IMG/VR virus record: IMGVR_UViG_3300037502_000391
Coordinates: 1 to 50,058 of that record
Length of the DNA stretch: 50,058 bases
Reading direction: 5' to 3' (one strand)
Source of the DNA: a virus
In this document: piece after piece, positions 14,990 through 23,165 of the stretch
Position numbering within the stretch: the first letter of the stretch is position 1
Layout of the letters: every line of letters starts with the position of its first letter
Made by a program: the position numbers and the translations under genes
The notes under the pieces: model-generated
What the model was told of the DNA's origin: nothing
Seen by the model: the letters and a program-made list of their open reading frames with translations, nothing else
The model's database searches: none

Positions 14990-15961
14990 ATGATGCTTGA
15001 TATCCTTACAGTTATCCCCGGTCGAAAGAAACATACACAAAGTGGTTGGTATAGTTTCAATGCACCGTGCTGCCACAATCGCGGGCATAAGGCTGATAAA
15101 AGACAGCGAGGTGGTATCAAGCAAGACGGTGAAAACTGGAGTTATCATTGCTTCAACTGTGGTTTTAAATGTGGCTTTATGTTAGGCAAGAGCATAACAC
15201 GAAACACAAAACAGTTTTTACAATGGTGCGGTATTGATGAGCAACAAATTAATCGTTGGAACTTAGAGAGTTTACAGCACAAAGATTTACTTGACTTTGT
15301 AAAAGTTAAAAAAGAAAAGTCTAAAGTTAAATTCAAAGAGATGCATTTGCCTGAAGGTGAAATCATCGATATATTCAACCCTGCTCATAATGTATTTGTA
15401 GAGTACCTACACAAAAGAGGTATAAAGCATAATGAATATCCTTTCTTAGTAACACCCAATGCTGAAGGTCGTCAAGCAAATAGAATTATTATACCTTTCA
15501 CATTTGAAAATAAAATAGTAGGACATACTAGTAGATATTTGGATGATCGCAAACCTAAATTCATAAACGAACAACAGCCTGGTTATGTGTTTGGTTATGA
15601 TTTACAAAGACCTGAATGGGAAGTGTGTATCTTAGTAGAAGGCATATTTGACGCATTAAGTTTAAATTGTTGCGCACTAACACATAATACGATTAATGAC
15701 GATCAGGTTGAAGTATTACGAAAATTAAATCGCAAGATTATATTTGTTCCTGACCAAGATAAGACAGGTCTCATAATTTGCGATAGAGCATTAGAATTGG
15801 GCTTTCATGTAAGTATACCCGAATGGGATAATTGTAAGGATGTTAACGATGCCGTAGTTAAATATGGGCGACTGCCTACATTACTAAGTATATTACAAAA
15901 TTCAACAAACAGTAAGATTAAAGTAGAAATGCAACGGAGGAAACTTGATAAAAGAGTTTAA
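14990..15961 (+). CDS. 61: gp61-like DNA primase
   Basis: 323 residues against 342 for T4 gp61. The zinc-binding module has C27, C28 and H33 followed by C54-x2-C57 and C61. A TOPRIM core follows, with VEGIFDALSL near 216-225 and VPDQDKTG near 253-260 carrying the acidic metal ligands. The enzyme makes the RNA primers for lagging-strand synthesis and works on the gp41 helicase, whose gene overlaps its end by 17 bases. Start ATG 14990 or 14993; there is no ribosome site, consistent with a leaderless message. Confidence 0.9.
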   Translation: MMLDILTVIPGRKKHTQSGWYSFNAPCCHNRGHKADKRQRGGIKQDGENWSYHCFNCGFKCGFMLGKSITRNTKQFLQWCGIDEQQINRWNLESLQHKDLLDFVKVKKEKSKVKFKEMHLPEGEIIDIFNPAHNVFVEYLHKRGIKHNEYPFLVTPNAEGRQANRIIIPFTFENKIVGHTSRYLDDRKPKFINEQQPGYVFGYDLQRPEWEVCILVEGIFDALSLNCCALTHNTINDDQVEVLRKLNRKIIFVPDQDKTGLIICDRALELGFHVSIPEWDNCKDVNDAVVKYGRLPTLLSILQNSTNSKIKVEMQRRKLDKRV

Positions 15962-17351
15962 TGTAGATGTGCAAACATTGTTTTTGCGCATGATGGTAAC
16001 AAACGCAGAACTATACACACGGGTCATGAACATTATGAACCCTCAAAATTTTGATAGGAAATTACGTTCGGTTGCAGAATTTATAGCAGAGCATAGTAAG
16101 AAATATAATGTGATGCCTGAGCCTGTACAAATTAAGGCAACAACAGGAATCGAAATAGAAACTATAGCAGAATTAGATGATGGACATTATGAATGGTTCT
16201 TAGAAGAATTTGAAGCATTCACTAAACGACAAGAACTTGAGAGGGCTATTCTTAAAGCAGCCGATTTGCTTGAGAAGGGCGAGTATGACCCTGTAGAGAA
16301 ACTGGTTAAAGACGCAGTACAGATTTCACTACAGCGTGATATGGGTACTGATTACTTTGCTGATCCACGTGCTAGGCTCATGGCACTAAAAAGTAACAAC
16401 GGACAAAACAGTACAGGTTGGCCTAGTATGGATCAAAAACTGTATGGTGGTTTCAATCGCGGAGAACTGCAAATTTTTGCAGGTGGTAGTGGATCAGGCA
16501 AAAGTTTGTTCATGCAGAATCTAGCAGTAAATTGGGCACAAGCAGGACTAAGCGGTGTATACATCACATTAGAACTTAGTGAAGGTCTATGTAGTATGCG
16601 TATCGATAGTATGATGACTGAAACTAGTAGCCGTGAGATTTTCAAAGACATTGATAATGTTGAAATGAAAGTTAAAATGGTTGCTAAGAAAGCAGGTAAG
16701 TTACGCATTAAGTATCTCCCTGCACAAAGCACAGTTAATGATATTAGAGCATATTGTAAAGAATTACAGATACAGACAGGCATGAAGGTAGATTTCTTGT
16801 GCATTGACTATCTTGACTTGATCATGCCAGTTAGTGCTAAAGTTAGTCCTAGCGATTTGTTTGTCAAGGACAAGTATGTATCAGAAGAATTGCGTAACTT
16901 AGCAAAGGAATTAAATGTCTTATTCGTCACAGCATCACAACTTAACAGATCAGCCGTTGAAGAAATTGAATTTGATCACAGTCATATCTCGGGTGGTATT
17001 AGTAAGATTAATACTGCGGACAATGTTTTTGGTATTTTTACTAGCCGTAGCATGCGTGAGCGTGGCCAGTATCAATTACAACTTATGAAAACACGTAGTA
17101 GTTCAGGTGTCGGTCAGAAAATAGAACTAGAATTTAACACTGAAACATTACGTATTACAGACCCTGATCCTGAAGGTCATGGTAAAAACAAACAAGTGCA
17201 GCCGTCAGCAAATGATATTATGAGTAAAATTAAAGCAACAAGCACAATAAACGATGCTGTGCAAAATACTGTAGAACCTGACACAAATCGCATTGTGGCC
17301 GACGTACAAAGCGCCAAACTTAAGTCATTATTGAATTCGTTAAAGAAATAG
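15945..17351 (+). CDS. 41: gp41-like replicative DnaB-family helicase
   Basis: 468 residues against 475 for T4 gp41. The N-terminal helical domain (1-150) is followed by a RecA-like core: Walker A GGSGSGKS at 180-187, Walker B FLCIDYLDLI near 284-293, VTASQLNRSA near 325-334 and a C-terminal arginine-finger region. It forms the hexamer that unwinds the fork and activates the primase. The start is TTG 15945, chosen because GGAGG sits at 15936-15940 and no in-frame ATG precedes the conserved N-terminus. The use of UUG may hold down expression relative to primase. Confidence 0.92.
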   Translation: MIKEFNVDVQTLFLRMMVTNAELYTRVMNIMNPQNFDRKLRSVAEFIAEHSKKYNVMPEPVQIKATTGIEIETIAELDDGHYEWFLEEFEAFTKRQELERAILKAADLLEKGEYDPVEKLVKDAVQISLQRDMGTDYFADPRARLMALKSNNGQNSTGWPSMDQKLYGGFNRGELQIFAGGSGSGKSLFMQNLAVNWAQAGLSGVYITLELSEGLCSMRIDSMMTETSSREIFKDIDNVEMKVKMVAKKAGKLRIKYLPAQSTVNDIRAYCKELQIQTGMKVDFLCIDYLDLIMPVSAKVSPSDLFVKDKYVSEELRNLAKELNVLFVTASQLNRSAVEEIEFDHSHISGGISKINTADNVFGIFTSRSMRERGQYQLQLMKTRSSSGVGQKIELEFNTETLRITDPDPEGHGKNKQVQPSANDIMSKIKATSTINDAVQNTVEPDTNRIVADVQSAKLKSLLNSLKK

Positions 17352-17367
17352 AATTGTCATCGATTTG

Positions 17368-17375
17368 ACTAAATA
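17368..17375 (+). promoter_or_regulatory. possible late promoter element
   Basis: ACTAAATA, two mismatches from TATAAATA, 21 bases before ATG 17397. Weakest of the late elements listed. Confidence 0.35.
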
Positions 17376-17396
17376 CTAATAGGATCTTAATTATAT

Positions 17397-17630
17397 ATGC
17401 AAAAGAAAACAAGAAGCCTATTGGAAGAATTAGAGTCAATAGGGTCAAACCGTGATATTAATCATGTTATTGAATCAAGGGCTCTAAATGTGATAACCAG
17501 CGCCATAAATCTTATTGAATTAATCAATAGGAAGTATGATCCTGAAAAGGCTGAATTGCTGGAAAAGAAACTTCTTAGTGCTATTAAAAGTAAAGATCAG
17601 AAACGATTTTCGAAATCCTTAAGGAAATAA
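17397..17630 (+). CDS. small conserved phage protein (77 aa)
   Basis: 77 residues, entirely helical and basic at the C-terminus. The central ESRALNVITSAINLIELI (27-44) is the recognisable part; similar short proteins occur in T4-like phages of aquatic bacteria near structural genes. The C-terminus KSKDQKRFSKSLRK could contact nucleic acid. It lies between the helicase and a long Ala/Pro-rich protein, three bases before the ATG of the latter. No function known. Confidence 0.7.
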   Translation: MQKKTRSLLEELESIGSNRDINHVIESRALNVITSAINLIELINRKYDPEKAELLEKKLLSAIKSKDQKRFSKSLRK

Positions 17631-17633
17631 CAC

Positions 17634-19079
17634 ATGAAACTAGACGAATTCAAAAAACTTGAAGAACTTAGACTAAGCAGTTTATTGGGAGATTACGGTG
17701 CCGCAGCCGTTAAAAAGATGACTGGTCAAGCAGGTGGTAAATCTGTCCAGCAACAAATGGCCCAAGATATGTTCTTAAAAGACTTTGTAGGTGATGCGGT
17801 ATCATCATTGGAAACTGCTATTGAAGGCGGTCTAGTAGATCCTAATATTAAAAGTTCAGGTGGCGCCGGTGGTGCAGCACCTGAAAAGCCAGTAGATCCT
17901 GCTTCTGTAACCCCTGAACCGGCTGCAGGTGCACCCGCAGCGCCCACAGCACCTACTGCTCAAGGCGCACCGGCAGCCACTGCGGCTCCGGCTGCAGGTG
18001 GACTACAAAAAACCGGTACAAATATGGCTACTGGTAAGTATAAGCAACAACAGCAAAGTACACAAAATTTAAACAATTATGTTAAGGGAATTTCTCAGCA
18101 GTTAGGACAAGTGCAAGATAAAGCACAAAAAGTTGCTCTTACTAAAGAACTTGTTAACTTTATGGCTGACCGTAAAGACTACCCAGAATGGGGTAATGCG
18201 TTAAAAACAGCAGAGTTTGTATTAAAGAAAAATTCTGATCCTAATTTTGCAACAGCAGCCATTCAAAAACTACGTGCCGGTCAACGCATGGATTTAAATC
18301 CTGCAGGATTGAAAGAAGGTTGGAAGATATACTATCTTAACATGTTGATTGAGGGTGCAGGCCTAACATGGAAAGATTTAGGGCTTTCAGTACTACAAGA
18401 ATCACGTACTAGAAAGTATAGAATTGTTGAAACACGTTATTTACGATTAAACAAGATTTTTGAAAGTATCGTAGAAGCAGATGCCTCAGGTAAAATGAGT
18501 ATAGGTGAATACTTAAAAACTAGATGGTATCCACAATATATGAAGGGTGTCAATTACTCACCTAATCAACAAGCAGTAGATAGTTCGATTGATGCTATTG
18601 AAGCAAGTTATAGTAAAGATAAGGGTAAGGCTGCGCTAGAAAAATTAGCACAAATGAGTTATGCTTTATCTAAGGGCAATGTACCTGCAGGAGCAGCAAA
18701 TATTGCAAATCAAGGAGCCGCCGGCGGCAGTACTGCGGCCCCTGGAACAGCGGCTACTAATGCAACTGCATCACAATCTCAATCGCAAACACAAGCCGCA
18801 ACTAGCACAGCAAGCGCCGCACAAGGTGGACAGATGAATAGTCATCAAATGGCTGAACTAGTTAAGAATACAATGGCTAAACTCAAAAGTGTTGATGCTA
18901 AGTTATATGCAGAAACATTGAAAGAGTTAACATCAGGGACACCTACACAGGGACTTGATGCTAAGGCACCTAGTGCGGCTCCAGCAGAGAAGCCAGGATT
19001 TGTTGATAGACCTGCTACAGCAGCAGAACCTGAAAAGAAGGTAGCAGAATCAAAAACTAAAATTCGTAGATTCAGATGA
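17634..19079 (+). CDS. Ala/Pro-rich low-complexity protein, probably virion-associated
   Basis: 481 residues. A short helical N-terminus is followed by an Ala/Pro/Gly linker (about 75-122), a folded helical domain (about 140-310, with a WGNALKTAEFVLKK segment), a second Ala/Ser/Thr/Gln linker (about 345-395) and a charged C-terminus. Two domains joined by flexible linkers suit a head or internal virion protein. AAGGAA at 17621-17626 serves ATG 17634. It overlaps the next gene by four bases (ATGA). I cannot assign a T4 counterpart. Confidence 0.7.
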   Translation: MKLDEFKKLEELRLSSLLGDYGAAAVKKMTGQAGGKSVQQQMAQDMFLKDFVGDAVSSLETAIEGGLVDPNIKSSGGAGGAAPEKPVDPASVTPEPAAGAPAAPTAPTAQGAPAATAAPAAGGLQKTGTNMATGKYKQQQQSTQNLNNYVKGISQQLGQVQDKAQKVALTKELVNFMADRKDYPEWGNALKTAEFVLKKNSDPNFATAAIQKLRAGQRMDLNPAGLKEGWKIYYLNMLIEGAGLTWKDLGLSVLQESRTRKYRIVETRYLRLNKIFESIVEADASGKMSIGEYLKTRWYPQYMKGVNYSPNQQAVDSSIDAIEASYSKDKGKAALEKLAQMSYALSKGNVPAGAANIANQGAAGGSTAAPGTAATNATASQSQSQTQAATSTASAAQGGQMNSHQMAELVKNTMAKLKSVDAKLYAETLKELTSGTPTQGLDAKAPSAAPAEKPGFVDRPATAAEPEKKVAESKTKIRRFR

Positions 19080-20224
19080 ACTTAGCAGAAAGCCTATCAG
19101 TATTAGCACGTAAGATTAGTGCCCTAGAAATCGTCACTGAGGATAAGGGTCACTTAGATCATCCTGAAGATTTGGTATTCTTAGGTGACTTACAGGGCGC
19201 AAATCGTGCATTAGATGCAATACAGAAAACTGTTAAGACACCTGACACAGTTACTATCAAGTGGGACGGATATCCTGCATTGATATTTGGACGTGGGGTA
19301 AACGGTAAGTTTTCCATCATGGACAAACATATGTTTAACAAGAAAGACGGTACGGGCAGACAAGTGTTTAGTCCCGAACAGTTTATTCAATACGATCAGG
19401 CACGTGGAGTAGACCGTACAGGTCTACACCAGTTGATTGCTGAAATATGGCCTGGGCTTGAGAAGGCAGATAAAGGTAAAGGATTCTATTGGGGCGACTT
19501 ATTGTTTAGTCAACCATTAGAAGAAAAAGACGGTGTATACACTTTTAGGGCTAATCCTAATGGTATTACATACACAGTGGATCCTAATAGTGAGGTTGGC
19601 AAGTTAATGGCTGATAAGACTGCTGGTATAGCAGTTCATCAATTTATTCCTGCCGACGCTGCCTCAACCGATCAAGCGACTCCGTTGAACGGAACTATAG
19701 GCAAGTTACAGAACAATAGCAATATCGCTATAGTTCCTAGTAAGATGCCTATAACTCCTAAACTTAAACTAGATGCAGGTCTAGTGAACGAAGTCAAAAA
19801 AGCAATCAACCAATATGGCGGAGCAGTACAACAATTAATGACTACTGCTCCACAAGCACGTAATACGTTTAATCAATTGTTCACTACGTATATTAATAAA
19901 CGTATAGTATCAGGTGACTTAAGCAATCTATTAGATGGATTTAAAGATTATGTTGCGTCAAGACCTATGACTGACAGCATGAGAGCAAAGATAGATAAGC
20001 ACTTTGCTGAGAATACAGAGGGTCTAATAGGCGCATTTACGATGTGGATTGCTATCTATAATCTTAAAATGAACGTAGTACAGCAATTAAATCAAGCCGC
20101 AAAGTCTAGCCCTGTTAAAGGTTACCTACAAGACGGCACTGAAACTCAAGAGGGATTTGTCGCTCAGGGTCTTAAATTTGTAGACCGTATGGGTTTTAGT
20201 CGCCAAAATTTAGCCGGCCGTTAA
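19076..20224 (+). CDS. KxDG-motif protein, possible nucleotidyltransferase/ligase fold
   Basis: 382 residues. K62-x-D64-G65 within TIKWDGYPALIFGRG is motif I of covalent nucleotidyltransferases (DNA and RNA ligases, capping enzymes), where the Lys takes AMP or GMP. FYWGDLLFS near 141-149 could be motif III/IIIa and GIAVHQFI near 184-191 lies in the right place for a later core strand; a clear motif V is not seen. The C-terminal third is helical. Related phage proteins are annotated only as a domain of unknown function. Virion-gene context would allow a packaged nucleic-acid repair function. The ligase idea is inference from motif order. Confidence 0.7.
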   Translation: MNLAESLSVLARKISALEIVTEDKGHLDHPEDLVFLGDLQGANRALDAIQKTVKTPDTVTIKWDGYPALIFGRGVNGKFSIMDKHMFNKKDGTGRQVFSPEQFIQYDQARGVDRTGLHQLIAEIWPGLEKADKGKGFYWGDLLFSQPLEEKDGVYTFRANPNGITYTVDPNSEVGKLMADKTAGIAVHQFIPADAASTDQATPLNGTIGKLQNNSNIAIVPSKMPITPKLKLDAGLVNEVKKAINQYGGAVQQLMTTAPQARNTFNQLFTTYINKRIVSGDLSNLLDGFKDYVASRPMTDSMRAKIDKHFAENTEGLIGAFTMWIAIYNLKMNVVQQLNQAAKSSPVKGYLQDGTETQEGFVAQGLKFVDRMGFSRQNLAGR

Positions 20225-20253
20225 TACCTAATCCAGCATTTTTTTGGATCAGG

Positions 20254-20261
20254 CATAAATA
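20254..20261 (+). promoter_or_regulatory. T4-type late promoter element
   Basis: CATAAATA. Predicted transcription start near 20267, where an ATG begins the 41-base leader of the gene at 20308. Confidence 0.7.
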
Positions 20262-20268
20262 ATAGTAT

Positions 20269-20284
20269 GAACCTCACGGGGTTC
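20269..20284 (+). other. 5'-terminal leader hairpin
   Basis: GAACC (20269-20273) pairs with GGTTC (20280-20284) around TCACGG, within three bases of the predicted transcript start. The AAAGGA ribosome site and ATG 20308 lie downstream and stay open. Confidence 0.45.
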
Positions 20285-20307
20285 AAACTAACTAAAGGAA
20301 AAATAAA

Positions 20308-20682
20308 ATGGCACAATTTACAAGAGTTAACGGTGATCTTAAGCCAGTTCTATGGCTTGACCAACCAGATTATACAAACACAGGTGTTAACGCTGTTTCT
20401 TCAGCACTTACTGTTCAACCACAAGGTCCAAAGTTGGACTTCTTCACGTTCACAGCAGCAGGCGCATTAACAGCAGCAGAAGTAACTCAAGCAATTCAAG
20501 TTCTTGAGCAATTAGCAACTATTCATATCTATGAGTATACTGATGCAGCAAGTGACACATTAGCAGTAGCATTGTATCCAACAGGTGCATGGACAACTGG
20601 CACAATCACAGCAGCAATGACTGCTGCGGGTGGCGGTCTAGCCGGTGGTGCAACAACTGCAACAGCAACTTTTACTAACTAA
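20308..20682 (+). CDS. small virion-type protein, Ala/Thr-rich (124 aa)
   Basis: 124 residues, acidic, with an N-terminal beta region (MAQFTRVNGDLKPVLWLD) and a C-terminus dominated by Ala, Thr and Gly (AAGGGLAGGATTATATFTN). Composition and its strong late promoter and terminator, which make it a single-gene unit, suggest an abundant virion component such as a decoration or fibre protein. No homologue recognised. AAAGGA lies upstream of ATG 20308. Confidence 0.7.
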   Translation: MAQFTRVNGDLKPVLWLDQPDYTNTGVNAVSSALTVQPQGPKLDFFTFTAAGALTAAEVTQAIQVLEQLATIHIYEYTDAASDTLAVALYPTGAWTTGTITAAMTAAGGGLAGGATTATATFTN

Positions 20683-20708
20683 TAGTTAGTTCAAGTTAAC
20701 AAACAAAG

Positions 20709-20736
20709 GCCCGAGAATTAATTCTCGGGCTTTTTT
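20709..20736 (+). terminator. rho-independent terminator
   Basis: A perfect 22-base palindrome (20709-20730; arms GCCCGAGAATT and AATTCTCGGGC) followed by six T. It ends the unit of the gene at 20308-20682. Confidence 0.92.
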
Positions 20737-20741
20737 ATTGT

Positions 20742-20749
20742 TGTAAATA
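20742..20749 (+). promoter_or_regulatory. T4-type late promoter element, leaderless
   Basis: TGTAAATA, four bases before ATG 20754, so the transcript would start at or next to the start codon. Confidence 0.6.
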
Positions 20750-20753
20750 CAGC

Positions 20754-21203
20754 ATGTCATATAGAATATGCTGTTATACCTTGTTTGATATAACTAATAC
20801 CGGTGTTCCTAATAGGTCTAAACCTCCAATGGACACGGATGCCTCTAAGTGGTTACATGATAGAAATACTCAGTGTAATTTTGACACTGTACTACAGGCT
20901 ATATCATTAAGGTCTCAACCTGAAGTTGTAATACTACCAACTAAACAAAACATAAGATTTGATGAGTTTGAAAACTTTGGATTTCTTTATCAACAAAGGG
21001 AAGAAGAAACATATCCCATGTGGAAGTTTGAGTTTGAAGTACAGCACCCCAGTGTTTTTGAAAACGGCATAGAAGAATTAGGTTCATTATACAATGATTG
21101 CGATGGAATACCCATGATAAAATGTAGTACAGAATGGGCTGAACTACCTACATTTTTAGATACATCACCCGAACTTAGGAATATATACTTTAAACTATTA
21201 TGA
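20754..21203 (+). CDS. conserved hypothetical protein (149 aa)
   Basis: 149 residues with a Cys-containing beta start (MSYRICCYTLFDITNTGV) and a helical acidic middle. The segment PKWLHDRNTQ-like (SKWLHDRNTQCNFDTVLQAISLRSQPE, about 31-57) is the kind of pattern seen in uncharacterised proteins of T4-like phages. No enzymatic motif. It starts without a leader behind a late element and overlaps the next gene by four bases. Confidence 0.7.
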   Translation: MSYRICCYTLFDITNTGVPNRSKPPMDTDASKWLHDRNTQCNFDTVLQAISLRSQPEVVILPTKQNIRFDEFENFGFLYQQREEETYPMWKFEFEVQHPSVFENGIEELGSLYNDCDGIPMIKCSTEWAELPTFLDTSPELRNIYFKLL

Positions 21204-21673
21204 AAGATCAAACTAAACTAGAAAAGTTCTTTGTTAGGGAATTGTCTTCGGACCTAATGGAAATATTCATTGTGGATTGCCCAGATGGTAGTTATGAACT
21301 TTTTAATAAGTATAGGGTTGAACCCCAACCCGAAGGGTATTTTAAAGTTATACCTCTAACTGTTTCTGAAGAGCATACTTTTTCTTCCAAGAAGAATGCT
21401 TTTACTTGGTGTGTATTTGACAAATACAAAAAGATTAAAGAAAGTAAAAGGATTGAAGAACTAGATTTACTGTTAGGTGGTATAGAAGTGTCTATGGCCC
21501 AACAGAAAAAACTACTAGCAAAAGCACCAAATTCTGAAACCAAATTAATCTATTTGGCCAAATTACAAGAGGCTAAAATTAAGAAAAGTATAATGCTTAA
21601 AGAGATTAATACTTACATAAATATATCAAGACATTGGCAGAGCAATAAGTTCACCGATAAACAACCTAAATAA
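21200..21673 (+). CDS. conserved coiled-coil protein (157 aa)
   Basis: 157 residues. A beta-rich first third (DLMEIFIVDCPDGSYELFNKYRV) precedes NAFTWCVFDKYKKIKESKRIEELD (about 76-99) and a long amphipathic helix to the C-terminus ending SRHWQSNKF. This layout recurs in T4-like aquatic phages next to virion genes, without assigned function. ATGA overlap with the gene upstream. Confidence 0.7.
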   Translation: MKDQTKLEKFFVRELSSDLMEIFIVDCPDGSYELFNKYRVEPQPEGYFKVIPLTVSEEHTFSSKKNAFTWCVFDKYKKIKESKRIEELDLLLGGIEVSMAQQKKLLAKAPNSETKLIYLAKLQEAKIKKSIMLKEINTYINISRHWQSNKFTDKQPK

Positions 21674-21684
21674 TATAGGATTCA

Positions 21685-21692
21685 GATAAATA
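21685..21692 (+). promoter_or_regulatory. T4-type late promoter element
   Basis: GATAAATA, 26 bases before ATG 21719. Confidence 0.65.
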
Positions 21693-21718
21693 CTATATCA
21701 GGACTGGAAAAACATACT

Positions 21719-22453
21719 ATGAGACTAACAGATTTAGAACACAAGAACTATGCTACTACAGCATTGAAAGAGAATTTTGAGATGAATATTGACACCTCAA
21801 GATTGGATAAAATTAAAACCAAAACAATGCTTAGTAAAGTTTCTTCATTAATGCAAGAAGCACAGAAATCACCTGAGTTTTATAAGAATCAGGCAAGTGC
21901 GCCTTACATGAAGTTAGTGTTTATGGAACAAGCATTACGTCAACACTTCCAAGAATTGATGAAAACACCTACACGTATTGTTGTAGAGAATGAAGAGGTT
22001 GAAAAATCTCAAGTTGTTCTCGCTGCACAAGATATGGTAGATACAATTCAGAAAATGCTTGAAGATGTTGGTCAAATGCAAGTTAAAGAACTTCCTGCTC
22101 TTGTTGATAGCATTGAATCTGAAATTGGCGTCACTGAAGCACAAGGTTATAATGAATTAGTAACCGGTCAATTAGATGCATTGAGCGCCGCATTAAAAGA
22201 AGCATTCACACAGATGAAGGCTGCTAGAGACACATTGACAGGCGGTGCCCCTGCTGCTGATGCGTTTGGTGCAGCCGCCGGCGGTATGCCTGCTCCTGGT
22301 GAAGAAGAAGTAGCCGTTGATGCAACTGCTACTGAAGTTGAACCAGCGGTACCCCCAATGGCAGGTGATGAAGGTGCAGCAGCCGCTCCAGCAGGACCTG
22401 CAGAAGAACCAGAAGCAGCACCAGTAGGCGGGGTAGGTCGTGCGAAGAGGTAA
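21719..22453 (+). CDS. conserved virion-type protein with acidic Ala/Pro tail (244 aa)
   Basis: 244 residues. A helical body (1-175) includes ENEEVEKSQVVLAAQDMV (about 90-107), a very conserved stretch in T4-like aquatic phages, then a flexible tail of Ala, Gly, Pro and Glu. Such proteins are usually listed as structural without a named role; a head-core or scaffold function would fit the helical body and acidic tail. It is followed two bases later by a small partner gene. Confidence 0.75.
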   Translation: MRLTDLEHKNYATTALKENFEMNIDTSRLDKIKTKTMLSKVSSLMQEAQKSPEFYKNQASAPYMKLVFMEQALRQHFQELMKTPTRIVVENEEVEKSQVVLAAQDMVDTIQKMLEDVGQMQVKELPALVDSIESEIGVTEAQGYNELVTGQLDALSAALKEAFTQMKAARDTLTGGAPAADAFGAAAGGMPAPGEEEVAVDATATEVEPAVPPMAGDEGAAAAPAGPAEEPEAAPVGGVGRAKR

Positions 22454-22455
22454 TT

Positions 22456-22785
22456 ATGCGCCTCTTCGAATTGGATCAACAAAACGCACTAGCAACTAAA
22501 ATAGTTGCAGCCACAGATCAATTAAAAACTGATTTGGATAACGGCAAGATCCAACCTAATTGGTCTTTGGATAAACTTTTAACTTATTTTCAAAATTATG
22601 ATGTTATACTTGATCCGAAAGATTTGTATAATATGATTAAACAGCCTCCACTTAATAAAGTAATATCAAATATACAAGGTGATAAGGTTGTATTTAAAGG
22701 TCAGGCAGCAACGACTGACATGCCACAAGACCAAAGTAAACAAGTGGTAGCGCAGATGGCACAATCTGCAATGCCTACCCAATAA
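22456..22785 (+). CDS. small conserved partner protein (109 aa)
   Basis: 109 residues, helical, with TDLDNGKIQPNWSLDKLLTYF (about 25-45) and ISNIQGDKVVFKG (about 72-84). It travels with the preceding protein in related phages as far as I recall, suggesting a joint role in the virion. ATG 22456 follows the previous stop by two bases. Function unknown. Confidence 0.7.
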   Translation: MRLFELDQQNALATKIVAATDQLKTDLDNGKIQPNWSLDKLLTYFQNYDVILDPKDLYNMIKQPPLNKVISNIQGDKVVFKGQAATTDMPQDQSKQVVAQMAQSAMPTQ

Positions 22786-22786
22786 T

Positions 22787-22815
22787 TTGACTTTCACTAA
22801 GAATAGTGATACACT
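22787..22815 (+). promoter_or_regulatory. sigma70-type promoter before the Fe-S carrier
   Basis: TTGACT 22787-22792, 17-base spacer, TACACT 22810-22815. The -10 box lies in a perfect inverted repeat (22800-22820). Confidence 0.65.
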
Positions 22816-22820
22816 ATTCT
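22800..22820. promoter_or_regulatory. operator-like inverted repeat over the -10 box
   Basis: AGAATAGTG (22800-22808) and CACTATTCT (22812-22820), nine-base perfect arms with a 3-base centre, covering the -10 element of the sigma70 promoter. Position and symmetry suit a dimeric repressor site; no T-run follows, so a terminator is less likely. Confidence 0.55.
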
Positions 22821-22824
22821 ATCA

Positions 22825-22832
22825 AATAAATA
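22825..22832 (+). promoter_or_regulatory. T4-type late promoter element, leaderless
   Basis: AATAAATA, five bases before ATG 22838. This gene therefore has both a sigma70-type and a late promoter. Confidence 0.65.
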
Positions 22833-22837
22833 TTTGT

Positions 22838-23164
22838 ATGATATCACTTACAGAAACCGCTGCAACCAAAATACAACAACAATTAGATAAACGTGGCAAA
22901 GGTTTAGGTATACGTGTTGGAGTAAAAACTACTGGATGTAGTGGTCTAGCATACACATTAGAATACGTTGATATTGCTCCTGTTACACGTGATCAATTTA
23001 TGTATGAATCATATGGAGTAAAAGTTTGGATTGATGGTAAGTCACATCCATATTTAAATGGGTGTACAATGGACTATCAAAAGAAAGGCCTCAATGAGGG
23101 CTTTGAATTTATAAACCCAAACGAAAAAGATCGTTGTGGGTGCGGAGAAAGTTTTAGAGTATAA
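22838..23164 (+). CDS. IscA/HesB-type Fe-S cluster carrier
   Basis: 108 residues from ATG 22838; upstream in-frame codons to 22787 are promoter sequence. C34 in TTGCSG and the pair C100, C102 in RCGCGESF are the three cluster ligands of A-type carriers. Such proteins deliver 2Fe-2S or 4Fe-4S clusters to target enzymes, and they occur in many aquatic T4-like phages. Possible clients here are the radical SAM fusion and the RecB-like nuclease two genes downstream. Double promoter with an operator-like repeat suggests expression in two phases. Confidence 0.92.
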   Translation: MISLTETAATKIQQQLDKRGKGLGIRVGVKTTGCSGLAYTLEYVDIAPVTRDQFMYESYGVKVWIDGKSHPYLNGCTMDYQKKGLNEGFEFINPNEKDRCGCGESFRV

Positions 23165-23165
23165 C

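Noticed and set aside
17366-17399. TTGACT before the gene at 17397 as a sigma70 promoter
   Set aside because: No acceptable -10 box at 16-18 bases; the overlapping CTAAATA late-type element is a somewhat better explanation.
20267-20470. 67-codon frame starting at the predicted transcript start before the gene at 20308
   Set aside because: It lies in another frame over a well-composed late gene with a proper ribosome site, and its product is unlike any protein composition in the window.
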